In this document: positions 34,946-44,127 of the stretch, piece by piece
Position numbering within the stretch: position 1 is the first letter of the stretch
How the letters are laid out: every line of letters starts with the position of its first letter
DNA from: Halomontanus rarus
Lineage (GTDB): Archaea; Halobacteriota; Halobacteria; Halobacteriales; Natrialbaceae
Assembly (NCBI RefSeq): GCF_029338335.1
Contig: NZ_CP119796.1
Length of the DNA stretch: 64,000 bases
Strand: one strand, 5' to 3'
Made by a program: the position numbers and the translations under genes
The notes under the pieces: generated by a model
What the model saw: only the letters and a program-made list of their open reading frames with translations
Told to the model about the DNA's origin: nothing
Databases searched by the model: none

Positions 34946-36109
34946 TTGGCCGTCGACGACCTCCGGACGTACATCCCCGCCGACGGCGGCGTGATCCGAG
35001 CCGTCGACGGCGTGAGCTTCGAGGTCGACCGCGGCGAAACCGTCTGCCTCGTCGGCGAGAGCGGGAGCGGCAAGACCGTCACCTGCGACTCGATCCTCGG
35101 CCTCGAGCCCGCCGCGTCGGGCGACGTCTCCGGCGAGGTCCGCTTCGAGGGGCGGAACCTCCTGTCGGTCGGCGGGGCCGAGCTGCGGACGATTCGAGGG
35201 AACCGTATCGCGTACGTGTTCCAGCACTCGCAGGCGGCGCTGGATCCGGTGTACACGGTCGGCGATCAGATCGCCGAGGCGATCGCGTTTCACGGGGACG
35301 TGACGGACGACGCGGCACGAGAGCGCGCGATTTCCCTCCTCCGACGGGTCGGTCTCTCGCGGGCCGGCGAGCGAGTCGACCAGTATCCACACGAACTTTC
35401 GGATGGCATGTGCCAGCGCGTCGCCATCGCCGTCGCGCTCGCCGCCGAACCGGATCTGCTGATCGCCGACGAACCCGCCTCGGCGCTCGACGTGACGATC
35501 CAGGCCCGGATCATCGACCTGCTCGAGACCCTCGCTCGCGAGCGCGACCTCGCGATGTTGCTCGTCACCCACGACCTCCGGGTCGTCTCGTCGCTCGCCG
35601 ACCGCGTCGTCGTGCTCTACAACGGGGTCGTCATGGAGCGGGGGCCGGTCGACCGCGTGTTCGCCCAGCCGGCCCACCCGTACACGCAGGCGCTGTTTCG
35701 GAGTTTCACGGACGACCTGCGGGGTGGTGAGGAGGTCGAGGCCGGGGCGGGCTCGAGGTCGATGTCGAGGACTGGGGTCCAACCCCCTGACGACGGCTGT
35801 CCGTTCCGGCTCGAGTGCCCCCACGCGATCCCCGTCTGCAGAGATCGCCTGCCCCTCGAGACCGTCGCCGATCTCGACACCCACCGGGCCGCCTGCGTCT
35901 ATTACGGGGTCGGACGGGACGCCTCGACGGTGCTGTCGGAGGCGACCGCGGTCGGCGTCGAGCGGGATCGGGATCAGGAACAGGAACGGGAACGGGAACG
36001 GAAACTGGATCGAGAAGGGAACCGGGACCGAGACGAAGACCGAGATCGGAATTCGAATTCGAATCCGGATCCGAATCGGGAGTGGAACCGTGGTGATGAC
36101 GGTGACTGA
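34946..36109 (+). CDS. ABC transporter ATPase, DppD-like, with disrupted start
   Basis: 387 aa if started at the TTG at 34946. Walker A is GESGSGKTV, Walker B is LLIADEPASALD, and the C-terminal CPFRLECPHAIPVCRD is the four-Cys signature of oligopeptide ATPases. The ABC signature is ELSDGMCQRVAIA, with D for G at the third position of LSGGQ. Translation upstream of 34946 reads A-S-D-P-L-L-A-V-D-D; the natural start would be GTG-AGC. A GAGC duplication (34929-34932 and 34933-34936) puts that GTG out of frame, and the permease stop TGA lies in frame just before it. The C-terminus is a long charged tail (QEQERERERKLDRE...NSNSNPDPN). It may be expressed by reinitiation at a CTG/TTG. Confidence 0.85.
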   Translation: MAVDDLRTYIPADGGVIRAVDGVSFEVDRGETVCLVGESGSGKTVTCDSILGLEPAASGDVSGEVRFEGRNLLSVGGAELRTIRGNRIAYVFQHSQAALDPVYTVGDQIAEAIAFHGDVTDDAARERAISLLRRVGLSRAGERVDQYPHELSDGMCQRVAIAVALAAEPDLLIADEPASALDVTIQARIIDLLETLARERDLAMLLVTHDLRVVSSLADRVVVLYNGVVMERGPVDRVFAQPAHPYTQALFRSFTDDLRGGEEVEAGAGSRSMSRTGVQPPDDGCPFRLECPHAIPVCRDRLPLETVADLDTHRAACVYYGVGRDASTVLSEATAVGVERDRDQEQERERERKLDREGNRDRDEDRDRNSNSNPDPNREWNRGDDGD

Positions 36110-37433
36110 TCTCGACACCGACTCGGAACCGCTGCTGTCCGTCAGGGATCTCGAGAAGCACTACCCGATCACGGAGGGGTTCCTCCGGCGGGAGGTCGGT
36201 CGCGTCCGGGCCGTCGACGGCGTGAGCTTCGACGTCTATCCCTCCGAGACGTTCGGCATCGTCGGCGAGTCCGGTTGCGGGAAGTCCACGACCGCGCTGT
36301 CGATCTTCCGCCTCGAGGAGCCGACCGGCGGCGAGGTCCGCTTCGACGGCGAGGACGTCCTAGCATACGACGACGACGACCTCCGCGCGTTTCGCCGTCG
36401 CACCCAGCTCGTATTGCAGGACCCGGACTCGGCGTTCAACCCGCGGCTGACCGTCGGCGACGCGATCGCGGAACCGCTGCGGGTCCACGGACTCGACGAT
36501 CCCGAGCACCGCCGGCGCGTCGTCGAGGACGCCCTCGAGCGGGTCGGATTGGAGGCCGCCGACGCCGACGGCTACCCGCACGAGTTCTCCGGCGGCGAGA
36601 AACAGCGCATGGGATTGGCGCGGGCGCTGGTACTGAACCCGGACCTGATCGTCGCCGACGAGCCGACCAGCGCCCTCGACGGACGCACGAAGGCCGAGGT
36701 GCTCGAGCTGATGGCCGACCTCGAGCGGGAGTACGGCGTCGCGATCGTCCTGATCAGCCACGACGTCGACCTCGTCCGGCGGTTCTGCGATCGCGTCGCG
36801 GTCATGTACCTCGGAAAGATCGTCGAGCGCGGTCCGACCGAGGCGGTGTTCGACGAGCCCCAGCATCCCTACACGAGGGTCTTGCTGTCGTCGGTGCCGA
36901 GCCTCGATCCGAACGCGCCCACCGCGAACACGCGAACCGGCGTCGGCTCCGACGAGTTCCCCGACGCCTCGGACCTCCCGTCCGGGTGTCGGTTCCACCC
37001 GCGCTGTCCCGCGATCGTTCAACCCGCGGACGTCGACCTCCCCCGTGAGCAGTGGCTCTCGATCGTCCGCCTCCGGCGTCACCTCGCGGACGACTGGGTC
37101 GACGCGGACGCGCTGTGGGCTTCGCTGGCCGACGAGGGTGACGGGACCGCGAACGGAACGCTCGACCTGCGCCGATCGTTCGACCTCCCCGAAACGTTGG
37201 CCGATCCCGACGTCGACACTGCGGTCTCCGACGCCGTCGCGTCGATCGAGGCCGGCGATCTCGAAGGGGCCAGAACGCGGCTGGCGGACACCCTCGAGAG
37301 CGTCTGCGAGCGCGAGTCCCCGCCGCTTTCGGAGTTCGAACACGCGTCCCGCCCCGTCGCCTGTCACCGGTACGATCCTGACCTCCCCGGCGAACCGGAG
37401 ACGGGAATCGACGTGCGGTCGCTCGAGGACTGA
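36096..37433 (+). CDS. ABC transporter ATPase, DppF-like
   Basis: 445 aa from ATG 36096, overlapping the previous gene by 14 nt. The ATPase has GESGCGKST, EFSGGEKQRMGLARAL (signature) and LIVADEPTSALD, and the oligopeptide-type CRFHPRCPA motif. It then carries about 110 extra residues, with repeats of acidic helices (DVDTAVSDAVASIEAGDLEGARTRLADTL), which standard DppF proteins lack. Together with the two permeases it would import a peptide, nickel or sugar-type substrate; the solute-binding partner is unknown. Confidence 0.93.
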   Translation: MTVTDLDTDSEPLLSVRDLEKHYPITEGFLRREVGRVRAVDGVSFDVYPSETFGIVGESGCGKSTTALSIFRLEEPTGGEVRFDGEDVLAYDDDDLRAFRRRTQLVLQDPDSAFNPRLTVGDAIAEPLRVHGLDDPEHRRRVVEDALERVGLEAADADGYPHEFSGGEKQRMGLARALVLNPDLIVADEPTSALDGRTKAEVLELMADLEREYGVAIVLISHDVDLVRRFCDRVAVMYLGKIVERGPTEAVFDEPQHPYTRVLLSSVPSLDPNAPTANTRTGVGSDEFPDASDLPSGCRFHPRCPAIVQPADVDLPREQWLSIVRLRRHLADDWVDADALWASLADEGDGTANGTLDLRRSFDLPETLADPDVDTAVSDAVASIEAGDLEGARTRLADTLESVCERESPPLSEFEHASRPVACHRYDPDLPGEPETGIDVRSLED

Positions 37434-37622
37434 TCGAGCACGATGAGGTTCGAGCGGTGCGCAGGGAGTTCGAGTCGAACGAAACCGCTATTACGTTCTA
37501 TTGTCACGTTTCGACACCCCATCGAATTCGGGGGTCACCGTCGACACACCTCGAGAACGGACATCGAACCCGTGCCGGATCGAACGCCTGCTCCGGTTTC
37601 GCTGGATTGCGAAGACGAAGAG

Positions 37623-38156
37623 ATGACGAGAACGAACCACTCCGACGCGAACTACGGATACGGAAAGGCGATACTCGCCGTGTGGGACGCGCCCACCGCA
37701 GTCGGCTACACACTCGTCGGTGGCATCCTCGCGTTCGCAACGCTCTACACGCTGTACGCTGCGTTCCCACCGTTCGCTCGGGCGTTCGGATACGACATGC
37801 TGGACGTCGCCGTCGGAGTCCGGTTGCGAAACGTCCCGGTTCTGCTGCTGACCTTCGCGTACGCTGCGGGCATGCTGGTCGTCACGAGCTGCGTCTGGAT
37901 GCCCTTCAAAGCGGCGGCGACCTACGTGATCGGCCGCCGCCATCGGGAGCCTGCCGGGAAGTCGGAACCGCCGTCGACGTTCGCGACCGTCGTTGGCGCG
38001 TGGCGGCTGCTGCTCACCTGGTCGCTGGTTCGCGCGTTCTCGTCGGGATTCGTCGCCAAACTGTTTCCGCCGATCGCGCGGGTGGTTCGCGACCGATTCG
38101 TCACCCGCGAGCGCCACCTCGAGTGGCGGTCGACGGTCGCCTTCCTCACGCGGTGA
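37623..38156 (+). CDS. Membrane protein, function unknown
   Basis: 177 aa from ATG 37623 (MTRTNHSDAN). Three hydrophobic segments are visible (YTLVGGILAFATLYTLYAAF, VPVLLLTFAYAAGMLVV and a weaker one at about 110-130), with a basic C-terminus. Start choice follows the membrane topology: the upstream open frame is not protein-like. It overlaps the next gene by 4 nt (GTGA). Confidence 0.65.
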   Translation: MTRTNHSDANYGYGKAILAVWDAPTAVGYTLVGGILAFATLYTLYAAFPPFARAFGYDMLDVAVGVRLRNVPVLLLTFAYAAGMLVVTSCVWMPFKAAATYVIGRRHREPAGKSEPPSTFATVVGAWRLLLTWSLVRAFSSGFVAKLFPPIARVVRDRFVTRERHLEWRSTVAFLTR

Positions 38157-38509
38157 TCGTTCTCGAGACGCCTCCCGACCTCGAGACGGCCGTCGAACGA
38201 AGTCACCGACGAGCGAACGCGGCGGGAACAATCCCTCGCCCCTTTCTCTCCGTCGTCGCGCTGAGTTGCGTCCTCGCACTGGTGACGATGACCGGCTTCC
38301 TCGCTGCGAGCGTTTCCCTCGAGAACACGGTCCTCGGCTATCTCGCTGCCTGCAGTGCCGTCGGCTCCATCGTCTTCGGGATCATCGGTGCGGCGACGCT
38401 CGAGACGGCGGTCCGAACCCGGCAGTACGTCGACCTCGACGATGTTGTCTTTGATGGTGATCACGGGCTTTCCGAACGTGTCTCAGTCGGCTCGCCTCGA
38501 GTCGACTGA
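38153..38509 (+). CDS. Two-helix membrane protein, function unknown
   Basis: 118 aa from GTG 38153, overlapping the stop of the upstream gene (GTGA). The first hydrophobic helix (about 32-52, LSVVALSCVLALVTMTGFLA) and the second (about 60-80, LGYLAACSAVGSIVFGII) are separated by a short loop. An acidic C-terminus follows. The GTGA overlap suggests the two membrane proteins are made together and may form a complex. Confidence 0.6.
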   Translation: MIVLETPPDLETAVERSHRRANAAGTIPRPFLSVVALSCVLALVTMTGFLAASVSLENTVLGYLAACSAVGSIVFGIIGAATLETAVRTRQYVDLDDVVFDGDHGLSERVSVGSPRVD

Positions 38510-38513
38510 TCCG

Positions 38514-39002
38514 TCACAGCTCGAGCGTGTACACCACCTCCCGATACGTCTCACCGCCCATCTCCACCTCGCCCTCGCCGCTCTGCTCGAATCCCAACTC
38601 CTCGTAGAACGCGCGCCCGCCCTCGTTCGAGGCGAGGTCGATCGCCCGCATCCGGTTCATGTTGAAGTCCTCGAGGGCCGTCCGCAGTCGTTCGTGTAGC
38701 GCCGTGCCGACTCCCTCGCGCTGGTGGTCGGGGTGGACGTACATCCGGAGCACGTCGCCCTCGTCGTCGTGGACGACGCCGTGGGCGAACCCGACGATCC
38801 CGTCTTCGCCCTCGTCCTCGGCGACGAGGACCGCGGTGCCGGGTTCCTCGAGCGCGCTCGTAAACGACTCGTCGGCGTACCACTCGTCGACGGTGTCGTC
38901 GATGGTGTCGGCCTCGAGTTCGTCGTAGGTGTCGTGCCAGGTGTCGCGGGCGACCCGTCTGATCGCGTCGCGGTCGTCGGCGGTCGCGGGTCGAACGTTC
39001 AT
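38514..39002 (-). CDS. GNAT-family N-acetyltransferase
   Basis: 162 aa from ATG 39002 (MNVRPATADDRDAIRRV). Core motifs are VLRMYVHPDHQREGVGTALHERL (acetyl-CoA loop R-E-G-V-G-T-A) and AFYEELGFEQSGE. The rest of the sequence is acidic. The substrate is unknown. A longer start nine codons upstream is possible but does not add conserved residues. Confidence 0.92.
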   Translation of the reverse strand: MNVRPATADDRDAIRRVARDTWHDTYDELEADTIDDTVDEWYADESFTSALEEPGTAVLVAEDEGEDGIVGFAHGVVHDDEGDVLRMYVHPDHQREGVGTALHERLRTALEDFNMNRMRAIDLASNEGGRAFYEELGFEQSGEGEVEMGGETYREVVYTLEL

Positions 39003-39197
39003 AGGTAACATTACGCGGACGAGCGCCAAAGCCGTTCTCTCAACTCAGGTTGACGGAGAAACAGTGCGGTTGTCGACACCTGTCCGGTCGTCGTGTGTCG
39101 AGAGCGTTCGTCGTTTACAGCACGCCGAACTCGAACCGCCATCCCTTTTGAATGAAGGGTTGCAACAGCAGGTTGCCTAAAGACTATCTGAGAATAG

Positions 39198-39205
39198 ATT
39201 TACTT
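39198..39205 (+). promoter_or_regulatory. TATA-like element of the winged-helix regulator gene
   Basis: An AT-rich ATTTACTT lies about 28-32 nt upstream of the ATG at 39230, consistent with a leaderless transcript. Confidence 0.45.
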
Positions 39206-39229
39206 TGTCACTGTGAGACGTAGCGTACA

Positions 39230-40027
39230 ATGGACGAACGGGTTCGCGAAGATATGGCGTGTCTCATCGACTCTCCCTACAGAGGCCCGCTGCTGTTGGA
39301 ACTCCGCGATGGAACGGTAAAGCAGTCGGAACTAAAAACGAGGGTTGGCGCCTCTCAAGCGACGATAAGTCGGGCGTTGGGGGTCTTCGAGGAACGCGAC
39401 TGGATCAGCCGAACCGGCCACACGTACCAACTCACCCGACTCGGCGAGTTCGTCGCTGACACATTCGAAGTACTCGAGACGACGATGGCGACGGCTCACG
39501 ACCTCCACGGCGTCGTCGAGCACGTTCCCTTCGACGAGATGGGATTCGATATCGGCCGGCTCCGCGGCGCGACGGTGATCCGACCGACACAGGCCGATCC
39601 GCTTGCGCCCATCCATCACGCCAGGGAGTTCCTCGACGGTTCGGAAGCCGTCGAAATGTTATCACACGCGTTCTCTCCGGGGTCGATAGACGCGATTCAC
39701 CAGCGCTCACGGATGGGGCAATCGACATCGGTCGTCGTCACGACCGACGTGCTCGAGTCGCTGGCCGCGGATCGACAGTTCAGTCGCCAACTCCACGAGG
39801 CGATCGCGAACGGAACGCTCGATTTGTGGGAGTACGACGGACGAATTCCGTATATTTTGGCGATCGCCGACGACGCGGTCTCGTTCGGTGTCGACGACGA
39901 GGCGGGACACGTCATCGCGGTTATCGACACCGACGACGAACTCGTTCTCGAGTGGGCCGCCGAAACGGTCGAACGGTACCGGACCGAATCGACGAAGCTG
40001 GACGCAGCCCGTTTTCCTCTCGAGTAG
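39230..40027 (+). CDS. Winged-helix transcriptional regulator
   Basis: 265 aa. The N-terminal 75 residues form a winged helix-turn-helix with the recognition helix in QSELKTRVGASQATISRALGVFEE, as in ArsR/MarR-like archaeal regulators. The remainder resembles a haloarchaeal ligand- or dimer-type domain (ATVIRPTQADPLAPIHHAREFL, AVEMLSHAFSPGSIDAIHQRS, SVVVTTDVLESLAAD) related to the DUF1724 class. No DNA-binding site can be assigned. The gene is preceded by a clear TATA box and lies upstream of the large surface-protein gene. Confidence 0.85.
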   Translation: MDERVREDMACLIDSPYRGPLLLELRDGTVKQSELKTRVGASQATISRALGVFEERDWISRTGHTYQLTRLGEFVADTFEVLETTMATAHDLHGVVEHVPFDEMGFDIGRLRGATVIRPTQADPLAPIHHAREFLDGSEAVEMLSHAFSPGSIDAIHQRSRMGQSTSVVVTTDVLESLAADRQFSRQLHEAIANGTLDLWEYDGRIPYILAIADDAVSFGVDDEAGHVIAVIDTDDELVLEWAAETVERYRTESTKLDAARFPLE

Positions 40028-40380
40028 TTCGACTATTTGTCGAGCATTTCCGAATTATATCACTCAGGTCCAACGTACCGCACGTCGAGCAGCGTGGACG
40101 GCCCTCGCGGTGTGCCGGGCCGCGAAATTGGAGAGTGTGTTCCCGTACGGGTCCGCCTCGTCTGTCGATTCGGACTACATTCGAACGACGAACGTGACGC
40201 GGGCGACTGTATCGAGAGACCGTCGTATTCACCTAGAGAATATTATGCATCCAGTGCAGTTATCAATACACTTTACCTTCATTTTTCTATGTATTCAGCG
40301 GACAGTTTTCAGTGTAGATCCCGACTCGCTATCGGACAACCGGAGTACGCGGACATCGCTCCGATACACCGGGGGATCGT
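40028..40380. other. 353-nt interval upstream of the surface protein
   Basis: No gene is supported; the short plus-strand open frames are not haloarchaeal-like. The second half (about 40235-40320) is AT-rich and holds several TATA-like words (GAATATTATGCAT, CTTTACC, TTTTTCTATG). If one of these is the promoter, the surface-protein mRNA would have a long 5' leader. Confidence 0.4.
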
Positions 40381-43300
40381 ATGAAGCGTCGAGCCAGCCT
40401 GCTGGCGGCCGTGGTCGTTCTTTCGGCCGTCGTTCCGTTCGCGGTCGTCGGCACTTCGGTCGCCGCCGGAGGGAGTTGTAGTCCCGTGACCGCACCGGTC
40501 GAAATCACCGATCCGGGGTGTTACGCGCTATCGGGTGATCTGACCGATAGTGGCGCTTCGTCCGCGGTGACCATCACCGCGAGCGACGTGGTGTTCGACG
40601 GGATGGACCACACGCTCGACAGCGACAGGACTAGCCGCTACGGCATCCGCGTCGGAAGCACCGGCGACGTAACGAACGTGACGATTCGCAACGTCACGCT
40701 CACCGATTTCCACACCGCGATTTCGCTCGAGAATACCACGGAGAGCGAAATCCGGGACACGCACGTCACGGTAAACACGGATATCGGAAACGGCGTTCCG
40801 TGGGCGGTCAAACTGGCCGAATCGTCCGACAACACGATCGCGAACAACACGCTCCTCGGAACGGACAGCGTTCGAATCGGGCAACAGTACACCCTCGAAT
40901 CGCCGCGAAACGTCGTGACGAACAACACTATCGAGGGAGAGGTCAGTATCCGATCGAACGACACGATCGTCCGGAACAACGATATTAGCGCCTCTACTGA
41001 ATACGGAATCAGCGTCACCGGTTTCAGTACGACCGTTTCCGATGGAACCGTCATCGAGAACAACGCCATCACGTCCAACAGTCGATCCGGAATCTATCTC
41101 TCGGGCACCAACGGGACGTCGCTCGTCGGTAACGAACTTCGGGGTAACCGGGAAGGGATCGCAACCGAGGGAGAGACGACGAATACGGTTATCACGGACA
41201 CGATAAGCGTCGGTAACAGCGTGGATATCAGCGCGGATAACTCGGTCGGATTCCCCGAGCCGATCACCGCCCGGAACCTCGATGTCGGGACGGCAACCTT
41301 TTCGGCGGTGACGCTTTCGGATATCGATCTCAGCGGGACGACGCTCGCTTCGCCGCCGTCGAGCGTCGGCTCGCTCGGGATCAACTTCACCGCGACCGAC
41401 ATCCACGTCGATCAGTACTCGGAGCCCGACGGATACCTCGACGTCGACCTCCAGTACACGGACGCCGACGTCGTAACCCTCGACGAATCCACCGTTGCGC
41501 TGCTCCGCTACGACGAACAGAGCGATTCGTGGGTCGACGAGGGGGCGACGGTCGACACGGCCACGAATACCGTCTCGGCGAATCTCACGTCGCTCGACAC
41601 CGACAGCGGTTCGATCTTCACCGTCACAGCCGACGAGAGCCCGCCAGGACCCGAACTCGCCGTTTCGCCGGAATCGGTCGCCTTCGGAACGGTCGACGTC
41701 GGCTCCTCGGCGGATGAGACGGTCACCGTCAGCAACACCGGCGACGAGGATCTGCAGGTGAACGATGTCTCCCTCACCGGCATCGACGCCGGCGAGTTCA
41801 GGGAGAGCGAGGACGGGTTCACCCTCACGCCAGGCGACACTCGAGACGTCACCGTCTCCTTTTCGCCGACGTTCGACGGGACGAAAACAGCCGATCTGGT
41901 CGTCGAAAGCGACGACCCCGATACGCCGACGGTCTCGGTCGCTCTCACCGGAACCGGCGAGAGCGACGCGGGAACCGACGTAACGGGCTGTCGGGTGATC
42001 GACTCCGCCGGTGTCTATCAGGTTCGAAACGAGATTTCGGACGCGACCGCACAGCACTGCTTCGAGATCACCGCAAGCGACGTGGTTCTCGACGGAAACA
42101 ACCTCCAGATCAACGGCGTCAACGCCGCGGATTCGAGCGCCGTATTCGTCAACGGGACGGCCGGCGCGCTGACGAACGTCACCGTCAAAGACGTGTACGC
42201 CTCTCAGTTCTCGCGAGGGTTGACCGCGACCAACGCAGCGGTCGAGGCTCGCGGCCTGTACGGGCTCCCGGATACGGGCGTGTGGACCTACGGTGCTGAC
42301 CTCACGCTCGAGCAATCGACGTTCGACGCCGGTGCGGGCGTCGTCGCCGAACCTTGGAACGGGCGCGTGAGTAACGTGGCGCTCGAGGAGGTCAGTATCG
42401 ACAGCTTCCGCGGTGCCTACGCCGACGAGGGAACGCTCTCTATCGGCAACTCGACGCTTCGACAGGCCGACGTCGTCGACGACGGGATCGTCCTGTGGAA
42501 CGCAACGCTCGACCTGTCGAACACGATCATCGAATCGTCCACCGACCGGATGGGCGTCGGCGTCCTCGCGCAGAACAACTCGACCGTTCACGCGAGTCAC
42601 AGTACCTTCACGAACAACTCCGAGGGCGTGCAGTTGGTCGACTCCGAGGGGACCATCACCCACTCGACTATCGAGAACCCCGGAAAGAACGGGCTGAACT
42701 ACACTCGGTCGACCGGCGTCGCCAGCTTCAACACGATTACGAACAGCAGTCGGGCCGACAACTACGGGTGGGCCGGCGGCATCTACGCCTTCGAATCCGA
42801 CGTGACGGCGTCTGACAACACCGTCGTCGGTGGAGGCGAGGACGGAATCCTGCTCCACCACTCCGAGGGGCTGGTGCACAACAACACCGTCCGAGACACG
42901 TCGGGTTGGGAGGTCTCGATCACCAGTTCCGACGCGGACGTCACGAACAACACCGTCGAGGGGGCCCTCGTCGTGTTCGGCAACACGTACACGACCGACG
43001 GCGAACCGACCGCGAGGGCGAACGTGACCCACAACGCGGTCGTCGGGGACGGGACCGGAAGCTGGGGCATCCTCGTGGACGCGAACGCCTACGCGCTCGT
43101 CGAGCACAACGATGTCACCAGCAATCAGGGCATCTACGTGAACCGCGGTGCCGGTGCGGACGTCCGGCACAACGTCGTCCGATCGCCGGATCGGTCGCAC
43201 TCCTACAGCGGGGTGACCATCGAGGACACGCAGGCCCACCCGGACCTCGAACCGGCGCGCCCGATCACCGTCATCGGCAACGAAATCGACGCACGCCACG

Positions 43301-44127
43301 GCGTGTACGTCACCGAAGACGCGATGACCTCTCAGCTCGAGATTCACCTGAACGACCTCTCGGCGACGGACGTCGCGCTGCAAAACAACAACGCATCGTC
43401 AGCGGTGCTGTTCACCACCCTCAACTACTACGGACCGCGCGGCCCGACCGACGACCGCGTCGTCGGTAACTGGGAGAACCTCGAGCCGTTCCTGACCGAC
43501 GCGAGCGGGATTGACGAGTTCCTGACGACTGAGAACACCCAGTCCTTCGGTTTCGACCTCGAGTTCGAGGCCGGGAAACAGTACGCCTTTGGCACGCCCG
43601 GACGCCTCTCGGCGAACCTCAGCACGGTGTTCGACGACTTCGACGGTGCGGTCTACCTGTACGATTCGACAACCGACTCGTGGACGCTCGCCACCGGCGA
43701 CGAGGTCCTCGGCCCGATGGACGCCGTCGCCGTCGTCCCGACGACCGACACCCGTGCCGTGGTCGACTTCGCCGACGCGACGCCCGCTCGAGCGACCAGC
43801 CGTCACCTCGACACCACCGGCTGGCACTTCGTCGCGCCGCGGATGCACACGGATGCCGAGGAGGCGTTCTCCACGCGGACCGTCGGCGTGACCGACCTCC
43901 TGGATACCTTCGAGGAACCGGAGGACCCGGAGCTGGGGTCGATGGCCGACTCCTTCGGTCGGTACACGTTCTCTCCGGATCGAACCTCGCAGGGAGACGG
44001 TGCCCCGACCGTGAACCCGTTCACCGGCTACTTCGTGTACGTGGACGACCCCGGAACCATCCCCGGTGCCGTCCCCGACGGCGTCGGCATCTCGGAGTTC
44101 GGCGACCTGCTCACCGGAGGTCGGTAG
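40381..44127 (+). CDS. Large secreted parallel beta-helix surface protein
   Basis: 1248 aa. A Sec-type signal peptide (residues 1-29, ending VVGTSVAA) precedes CSPVTAPVEITDPGCYALSG and ITASDVVFDG, which open the beta-helix. There are two blocks of PbH1 repeats: residues about 50-310, then after a choice-of-anchor D / HYDIN-like beta-sandwich (about 420-540, PELAVSPESVAFGTVDVG) another block (about 550-1010). Near the end lies a haloarchaeal module ending W-LATGDEVLGPMDAVAVVP...GWHFVAPR (about 1080-1200). There is no PGF-CTERM and no final hydrophobic helix, so anchoring may come from the neighbour. Its start is a methionine with the usual basic N-terminus. Confidence 0.88.
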   Translation: MKRRASLLAAVVVLSAVVPFAVVGTSVAAGGSCSPVTAPVEITDPGCYALSGDLTDSGASSAVTITASDVVFDGMDHTLDSDRTSRYGIRVGSTGDVTNVTIRNVTLTDFHTAISLENTTESEIRDTHVTVNTDIGNGVPWAVKLAESSDNTIANNTLLGTDSVRIGQQYTLESPRNVVTNNTIEGEVSIRSNDTIVRNNDISASTEYGISVTGFSTTVSDGTVIENNAITSNSRSGIYLSGTNGTSLVGNELRGNREGIATEGETTNTVITDTISVGNSVDISADNSVGFPEPITARNLDVGTATFSAVTLSDIDLSGTTLASPPSSVGSLGINFTATDIHVDQYSEPDGYLDVDLQYTDADVVTLDESTVALLRYDEQSDSWVDEGATVDTATNTVSANLTSLDTDSGSIFTVTADESPPGPELAVSPESVAFGTVDVGSSADETVTVSNTGDEDLQVNDVSLTGIDAGEFRESEDGFTLTPGDTRDVTVSFSPTFDGTKTADLVVESDDPDTPTVSVALTGTGESDAGTDVTGCRVIDSAGVYQVRNEISDATAQHCFEITASDVVLDGNNLQINGVNAADSSAVFVNGTAGALTNVTVKDVYASQFSRGLTATNAAVEARGLYGLPDTGVWTYGADLTLEQSTFDAGAGVVAEPWNGRVSNVALEEVSIDSFRGAYADEGTLSIGNSTLRQADVVDDGIVLWNATLDLSNTIIESSTDRMGVGVLAQNNSTVHASHSTFTNNSEGVQLVDSEGTITHSTIENPGKNGLNYTRSTGVASFNTITNSSRADNYGWAGGIYAFESDVTASDNTVVGGGEDGILLHHSEGLVHNNTVRDTSGWEVSITSSDADVTNNTVEGALVVFGNTYTTDGEPTARANVTHNAVVGDGTGSWGILVDANAYALVEHNDVTSNQGIYVNRGAGADVRHNVVRSPDRSHSYSGVTIEDTQAHPDLEPARPITVIGNEIDARHGVYVTEDAMTSQLEIHLNDLSATDVALQNNNASSAVLFTTLNYYGPRGPTDDRVVGNWENLEPFLTDASGIDEFLTTENTQSFGFDLEFEAGKQYAFGTPGRLSANLSTVFDDFDGAVYLYDSTTDSWTLATGDEVLGPMDAVAVVPTTDTRAVVDFADATPARATSRHLDTTGWHFVAPRMHTDAEEAFSTRTVGVTDLLDTFEEPEDPELGSMADSFGRYTFSPDRTSQGDGAPTVNPFTGYFVYVDDPGTIPGAVPDGVGISEFGDLLTGGR

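Noticed and set aside
33692..36118. 808-codon minus-strand open frame across the ABC transporter genes
   Set aside because: It is antisense to conserved permease and ATPase genes and has no domain of its own.
40528..43383. 951-codon minus-strand open frame inside the large surface protein gene
   Set aside because: It is antisense to a clear secreted beta-helix protein. Its long open length follows from the GC bias; its composition (Val/Asp/Arg/Gly with no motif) is that of a shadow frame.
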